Shown in pieces: positions 60,166 to 64,000 of a stretch of 64,000 nucleotides of DNA (within the stretch, counting starts at the first letter, position 1; each line of letters starts with the position of its first letter). Position numbers and translations under genes: made by a program. The DNA is taken from positions 1-64,000 of the forward strand of contig JBNJCX010000004.1 in assembly GCA_051744365.1 (NCBI GenBank), given 5' to 3'. The notes beneath the pieces were generated by a model. That model ran no database searches. It worked only from the letters and a program-made list of their open reading frames with translations, and had not been told where the DNA came from. The DNA comes from Gudongella sp051744365 (lineage in GTDB: Bacteria > Bacillota > Clostridia > Tissierellales > Tissierellaceae).

Positions 60166-60573
60166 CTACTTCATTCCATAGACTCCAAGGGTTCTTGTGC
60201 GGTCAAGCTCCTTCTGTACGGTGTCTGCAAGTCTGAAGTCCAGGGTATTGGCCAATGAGGCCAGAAAATAAATGTAGGCTCCGATTTCCTGCTCCAGGAC
60301 CTCCTTGCAATTGGGGCAAATATTCCCTAAAACATGTGAATCTACCTTTTCCAATGCATCTGTAAGTGTTTCAGAATTGAAGTCCTGCCTATGGGCTTCA
60401 ATTTTTATGCAGCCACAGGAAGTTGCTGATTTTGCTACAGCTCTATTGATCCTGGCGTTATACTCGTCAAGCTTTGTCATTATGTCCAGGATGCTTTTGT
60501 GTCTAACCAATGTCCCGGCCACCTGGTCCTGTAATTCGTCTATAAGATGCTCCTGATTCGCTCTGTTAACCAT
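60166..60573 (-). CDS. Conserved small cysteine-containing protein (labelled DUF1573 in some Clostridia)
   Basis: A 135-residue cytoplasmic protein starting at the ATG at 60573 behind GAGGAGGTTCAT. It has HKSILDIMTKLDEYNARINR, then SATSCGCIKIEAHRQDF, then NICPNCKEVLEQEIGAYIYF. The Cys-Gly-Cys and CPNC groups could bind a metal. The C-terminal EIGAYIYFLASLANTLDFRL resembles a MazG-type helix. I recall close relatives in Clostridia in this chromosomal place, but the database label is from memory and the function is unknown. It sits where disA usually lies. Confidence 0.65.
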   Translation of the reverse strand: MVNRANQEHLIDELQDQVAGTLVRHKSILDIMTKLDEYNARINRAVAKSATSCGCIKIEAHRQDFNSETLTDALEKVDSHVLGNICPNCKEVLEQEIGAYIYFLASLANTLDFRLADTVQKELDRTRTLGVYGMK

Positions 60574-60692
60574 ATGAACCTCCTCTTGTATAGTTCTCAA
60601 CTTAATTATAAGGTTTATTACGGCAGGTTGTCAAACTGAAAAGTGGTGGATTTTGAAGGTTGTTAAGTTCTGGTTATTAATTCAAAATAATG

Positions 60693-60757
60693 TTGACAGT
60701 AAATATTGTTCTATGATAATATATAAGCTTTACTTATGGATAAATTTAGGTTATAAT
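60693..60757 (+). promoter_or_regulatory. Two candidate promoters for carD
   Basis: First, TTGACA at 60693 and GATAAT at 60715 with a 16-base spacer. Second, TTTACT at 60729 and TATAAT at 60752 with a 17-base spacer. The second is 36 bases upstream of the ATG. Confidence 0.6.
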
Positions 60758-60792
60758 AATAAGATAAAGTAATATTATGGGGAGGTTTATAT

Positions 60793-61323
60793 ATGTTCAA
60801 AATTGGCGATAAGATTGTTTATCCAATGCACGGTGCAGGAGTAATCGAAAAGCTTGAGACCAAGGAAATTCTGGGTGAAAAACGTGAATATTTTATAATC
60901 AAGATGCCCATTGGAGATATGAAGGTCATGGTCCCAGTGTCCAATGTGGATGAGGTTGGAGTAAGGGAGATAATATCTTCTGAGGAAGTGGAGGATATCA
61001 TGTCCATTTTAAGGGGACACAAGTCAAAGATGCCTCAGAATTGGAATAGAAGATACAGAATCAACATGGACAGAATAAAAACAGGTGATATCCATGAGAT
61101 AGCTTCTGTTGTAAGAAACCTTAAGATCCTTGACAACGAGAAAGGACTGTCCACAGGGGAGAGGAAAATGCTAAGCAATGCCAAGCAGATGCTTCTTTCA
61201 GAGCTGGTTCTTGTAACAGGAGATCCCTATGAAGAAATAGAAGCCATAGTGGACAAGGAAATAATGGAAAATGAAGGCTTGGAGGAGGACAATGAAGTTT
61301 TGGAAGAGGATAATAAAGAGTAA
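60793..61323 (+). CDS. carD: CarD family transcriptional regulator
   Basis: A 176-residue protein. MFKIGDKIVYPMHGAGVIEK is the CarD/TRCF RNA-polymerase-interacting domain start, followed by FIIKMPIGDMKVMVPVSNVD. The helical C-terminal domain has NWNRRYRINMDRIKTGDIHE and SLGERK-like ERKMLSNAKQMLLSEL. CarD binds RNA polymerase beta and stabilises open promoters. The acidic tail (EDNEVLEEDNKE) is unusual. TGGGGAGG precedes the ATG. Confidence 0.93.
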   Translation: MFKIGDKIVYPMHGAGVIEKLETKEILGEKREYFIIKMPIGDMKVMVPVSNVDEVGVREIISSEEVEDIMSILRGHKSKMPQNWNRRYRINMDRIKTGDIHEIASVVRNLKILDNEKGLSTGERKMLSNAKQMLLSELVLVTGDPYEEIEAIVDKEIMENEGLEEDNEVLEEDNKE

Positions 61324-61391
61324 AATTAAACTGGTAATCCATATACAATAGGTATATAATGAAAATTATGAAAAAAACAGGAGGTGGAATT

Positions 61392-62498
61392 ATGTTCAGG
61401 AAAATAGCCAAGGTTCTCATTGGGCTCTTTGGTATGCTTCTGGGTTATCTTGCATACACTGGGTTCAAGAGCCTTGAGTTGGTAAATGTCACTGGCGTGT
61501 CTGAGCTTGCTGCCATTATTATTTTTATTGCTGTCTTTGGAATTATATTTTTTATTTTTTCTACTAAAATTTTAAAACAAGGTCAGAGCATAGCCAGAAT
61601 TATTGAAGGAGAGCTACAGAAATACTCAATCCAGAATATTGCACTGGGAGCTGTGGGGCTTATTGTAGGTCTTGTGGTTGCAACCCTTATAAGTCAGCCA
61701 ATTTACAGGCTGAATATTCCCTATCTGGGAGTTATTGCCTCAATAGTGCTGTATCTGATTTTCGGGTACCTTGGAGTAACGATACCCAACAGAAAGATTG
61801 AGGATATAACAACTTCTCTTGGGAACTTCACAGGAAACATCGGTACTGGAAGAAAGACCCTCAGGGATAAGAATGGGGAAACAGGGGCATGCCCCAAGAT
61901 ACTTGATACAAGTGTTATTATTGACGGAAGAATAGCTGATATTGTAAAGACTGGATTTATTGAAGGTCCATTGGTGATTCCAGTATTTGTACTTGAGGAA
62001 CTGCAGCATATAGCTGACTCATCAGACGGTCTGAAAAGGAACAGGGGAAGACGTGGTCTTGATGTTCTTAATAGGATTCAGAATGAGCTGGATACAGAAA
62101 TAATAATACATGAAAAGAAATTCGAGGATGTAAGCGAGGTTGATTCAAAGCTGCTGAAGCTTACACAGCATATGCACGGGAAAATTATTACAAATGACTA
62201 CAACCTTAACAAGGTTGCCGAGGTTCACAGGATTGAAGTACTCAATATAAACGAGCTGGCAAACGCAGTGAAGCCAGTGGTTCTGCCCGGTGAAGAAATG
62301 GTTGTGCAGGTTGTCAAGGACGGCAAGGAGGCAGGACAGGGGCTTGCATATCTTGACGACGGAACCATGATTGTTGTAGAATCAGGTAGAAAATATATTG
62401 GAGAGACAATTGATGTTATAGTGACATCTGTACTGCAGACATCTGCAGGCCGCATGATATTCGCAAAACCGAAATCATTGTTCGACAAGGCTGTTTAG
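61392..62498 (+). CDS. PIN/TRAM domain membrane protein (YacL-like)
   Basis: A 368-residue protein. Four N-terminal membrane segments (about 8-25, 34-58, 85-103, 110-130) are followed by a PIN domain with KILDTSVIIDGRIADIV, and acidic residues later in DSSDGLKRNRGRRGLDVL and IITNDYNLNKVA. A C-terminal TRAM domain follows (PGEEMVVQVVKDGKEAGQG). PIN domains are Mg-dependent RNases. The ATG at 61392 follows CAGGAGGTGG; an upstream ATG at 61359 is unlikely. Position upstream of ispD matches B. subtilis yacL. Confidence 0.94.
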   Translation: MFRKIAKVLIGLFGMLLGYLAYTGFKSLELVNVTGVSELAAIIIFIAVFGIIFFIFSTKILKQGQSIARIIEGELQKYSIQNIALGAVGLIVGLVVATLISQPIYRLNIPYLGVIASIVLYLIFGYLGVTIPNRKIEDITTSLGNFTGNIGTGRKTLRDKNGETGACPKILDTSVIIDGRIADIVKTGFIEGPLVIPVFVLEELQHIADSSDGLKRNRGRRGLDVLNRIQNELDTEIIIHEKKFEDVSEVDSKLLKLTQHMHGKIITNDYNLNKVAEVHRIEVLNINELANAVKPVVLPGEEMVVQVVKDGKEAGQGLAYLDDGTMIVVESGRKYIGETIDVIVTSVLQTSAGRMIFAKPKSLFDKAV

Positions 62499-62550
62499 GA
62501 GAGCGGAACGGGTGAAATAAATAGCTACGATTGTTTTTTGAGGTGATTAA

Positions 62551-63273
62551 ATGTACAAGGGAAATTTTGTGTCAGTGATAATTGCTGCTGCCGGTATGAG
62601 CAACAGGATGGGCAGCAAAATAAACAAGCAGTTTATTGTCATTGACAATAAACCCATACTTGCCCACACAATAGAAAAATTCGAGTCCTGCAAATATGTG
62701 GATGAGATAGTCGTTGTGTCAAAGGAGCAGGAAGTTGACTATTGCCGCAAGGAGATAGTCAGGAAGTATGGCTACAGAAAAGTGACAAATATAATTAAAG
62801 GCGGCAAGGAAAGGCAGGATTCCATATACAACGGAATTATGGCCTTGAATGAAAGGACTGACATAGTCCTGACCCACGACGGTGCTAGACCATTTGTAAG
62901 GATGGAATCCATAGTAAATGGTATAAAGGGCGCACTGGAGCATGGCGCATGTGTAGTGGGAGTGCCCCTTAAGGATACAATAAAGGTAATAGAGGAAGAC
63001 AATCTGGTTCATCACACTCCAAACAGGGCTCTCTTGTGGGCTGCACAGACTCCACAATGCTTCCGGATCAAACTGTTGAAGGAGGGCTATGAATATGCAA
63101 TAGCCGAGGGAATACTGGGGACTGATGACAGCTCCCTTGTGGAGAAGAAAGGATATCCTGTGAAGATGATACTGGGAACCTATGACAATATAAAAATCAC
63201 CACCCCTGAGGATCTTGTTGTGGCTGAATCCATAGCAAAGGACAAGACTCTGTCCATCTCGGGAAGAGATTAG
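62551..63273 (+). CDS. ispD: 2-C-methyl-D-erythritol 4-phosphate cytidylyltransferase
   Basis: A 240-residue IspD. The CTP-binding loop is VIIAAAGMSNRMGSKINKQF, then KGGKERQDSIYNGI, VLTHDGARPFV and WAAQTPQCFR are conserved, and EDLVVAESIA is near the end. It makes CDP-methylerythritol in the non-mevalonate isoprenoid pathway. TTTTGAGGTG precedes the ATG. It is followed by ispF, which encodes a later enzyme of the same pathway. Confidence 0.96.
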   Translation: MYKGNFVSVIIAAAGMSNRMGSKINKQFIVIDNKPILAHTIEKFESCKYVDEIVVVSKEQEVDYCRKEIVRKYGYRKVTNIIKGGKERQDSIYNGIMALNERTDIVLTHDGARPFVRMESIVNGIKGALEHGACVVGVPLKDTIKVIEEDNLVHHTPNRALLWAAQTPQCFRIKLLKEGYEYAIAEGILGTDDSSLVEKKGYPVKMILGTYDNIKITTPEDLVVAESIAKDKTLSISGRD

Positions 63274-63286
63274 GAAGTGAAGCTTG

Positions 63287-63772
63287 ATGAGAGTAGGAAT
63301 CGGATATGATGTTCATAAGCTTGCAGAAGGCCGAAAGCTTGTAATCGGGGGTGTGGAGATACCCCACCATATGGGCCTTCTTGGCCATTCTGATGCAGAT
63401 GTTCTCGTGCACAGCCTTATGGATGCCATACTGGGTGCCATGAGCGCAGGAGATATCGGCAGGCACTTTCCCGATACGGATAATGAATACAAGGATATTT
63501 CCAGTATGGTCCTTCTTGAGAGGGTATATAAAGTTATGGTGGAAAAAGGCTACAGACTTGTGAATGCAGACAATGTAATTGCAGCTCAAAAGCCGATGCT
63601 GTCGCCATATATTGACCAGATGAGAGAGAACATAGCCAAGGTCCTAAATGTATCCGTAGAGGATATAGGAGTTAAGGCCACTACCACAGAAGGGCTGGGC
63701 CTGGAAGGTCGCCAGGAGGGAATGTCCTCCTACAGCACATGTCTATTGGAAAAATCCATTGACAATAAATAG
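63287..63772 (+). CDS. ispF: 2-C-methyl-D-erythritol 2,4-cyclodiphosphate synthase
   Basis: A 161-residue IspF. RVGIGYDVHKLAEGRKLVIG carries the metal-binding Asp and His. LLGHSDADVLVHSLMDAILG supplies more metal and substrate residues, with GRHFPDTD and KATTTEGLGLEGRQEGM after it. The ATG at 63287 follows AGGAAGTGAAGCTTG. It is separated from ispD by 13 bases. Its gene is the last complete one in the window. Confidence 0.96.
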   Translation: MRVGIGYDVHKLAEGRKLVIGGVEIPHHMGLLGHSDADVLVHSLMDAILGAMSAGDIGRHFPDTDNEYKDISSMVLLERVYKVMVEKGYRLVNADNVIAAQKPMLSPYIDQMRENIAKVLNVSVEDIGVKATTTEGLGLEGRQEGMSSYSTCLLEKSIDNK

Positions 63773-63806
63773 GCTTTTGTGTAAACTTATCAGTGTCAGC
63801 TTAGAT

Positions 63807-64000
63807 GGGAGCTAGTATTGTATCAAGGTCCAAGAGAGGAAATCCATGGCTGGAAGATTTTCGTCCCTCTGATGCAGGAACCTGTCCCGGAGCTTTTCGT
63901 CAAAACGAAACGGTGGCTACGTTACAGCTATTGAGTGAACCAGAATGGTTTATAAGAGTGGTACCGCGGAATATACCTTTCGTCTCTTGGTGAGACGAAA
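63807..64000 (+). ncRNA. T-box leader, proline-type specifier (CCU); terminator at the window edge
   Basis: Stem I is visible: GGGA (63807)/TCCC (63885) at the base, an AGTA kink-turn-like element, and TGTATC (63819)/GATGCA (63871) above. GAA-CCT-G at 63878-63884 puts CCT in the specifier position. GTTACAGC and GAGTG elements precede the T-box AGAGTGGTACCGCGG (63955-63969). The terminator TTTCGTCTC-TTGGT-GAGACGAAA ends at 64000. TGGT fits a tRNA with discriminator A, as in bacterial tRNA-Pro. The regulated gene, probably proS, lies beyond the window. Confidence 0.88.

Noticed and set aside
63873..63875. TGC as a cysteine T-box specifier
   Set aside because: These bases pair in the TGTATC/GATGCA helix, leaving CCT after GAA in the specifier position.
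63805..63993. 62-codon + strand frame after ispF
   Set aside because: It lies wholly inside the T-box leader RNA and has no family resemblance or ribosome site.

Overview
This window looks like chromosome from an AT-rich, anaerobic low-GC Gram-positive bacterium, most likely a member of the Clostridia or Tissierellia. The evidence is the ctsR-mcsA-mcsB-clpC-radA block, a CarD/YacL/ispD/ispF block ending in a T-box leader, TTG and GTG starts with strong AGGAGG ribosome sites, rho-independent terminators, oxygen-sensitive Fe-S hydratases and S-layer homology domains. Nearly all genes are on the + strand. I found no rRNA, tRNA or CRISPR array.

Layout. 0-7.2 kb: end of a DUF1643-like gene, DegV, a HEPN-CBS protein, a decayed PLD/DEAD helicase, a HIT protein, and a SNF2 helicase with a SWIM zinc-finger partner. 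7.3-9.6 kb: a DUF4230 protein followed by a gene graveyard (HD-GYP tail, GAF sensor, IS21 istA, amidohydrolase tail). 9.7-16.7 kb: an SLH protein, then an opine-dehydrogenase-family gene, a GntR/FCD regulator and a TRAP transporter that share operator-like sites. 16.9-23.1 kb: a Tm-1-like/PEP-hydrolase-like pair, an Fe-S aldo-keto reductase, formimidoyltransferase FtcD, class I aldolase and HutD.

23.2-36.1 kb is the most striking part. A PrpR-type sigma-54 activator gene is followed by nested palindromes (candidate activator sites) and a canonical -24/-12 promoter. Downstream is one long catabolic operon: two fumarase/tartrate-dehydratase-type enzymes (alpha and beta subunits each), a LeuC/LeuD-like hydro-lyase, a complete tripartite tricarboxylate transporter, a LarA-type racemase and malic enzyme. 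Together they could import a C4/C5 hydroxy- or unsaturated diacid and funnel it through malate to pyruvate.

36.2-45.1 kb: a carboxymuconolactone-decarboxylase-family protein, an alpha/beta hydrolase, a dead IS3-family element and a complete oppDFABC peptide ABC transporter. 45.1-53.2 kb: mainly housekeeping genes (pterin dehydratase, GNAT, histidine phosphatase, signal peptidase, PLP desulfhydrase, AI-2E permease, YgbA-like, AlkA-like glycosylase, DsrE-like, EF-G-like GTPase). 53.2-64 kb: a c-di-GMP-I riboswitch over a secreted transglutaminase-like protein, the CtsR/ClpC stress operon with a CtsR box, radA, a small cysteine-rich protein, carD, a PIN-TRAM protein, ispD, ispF and a T-box whose specifier reads as proline CCU, implying proS just beyond the window.
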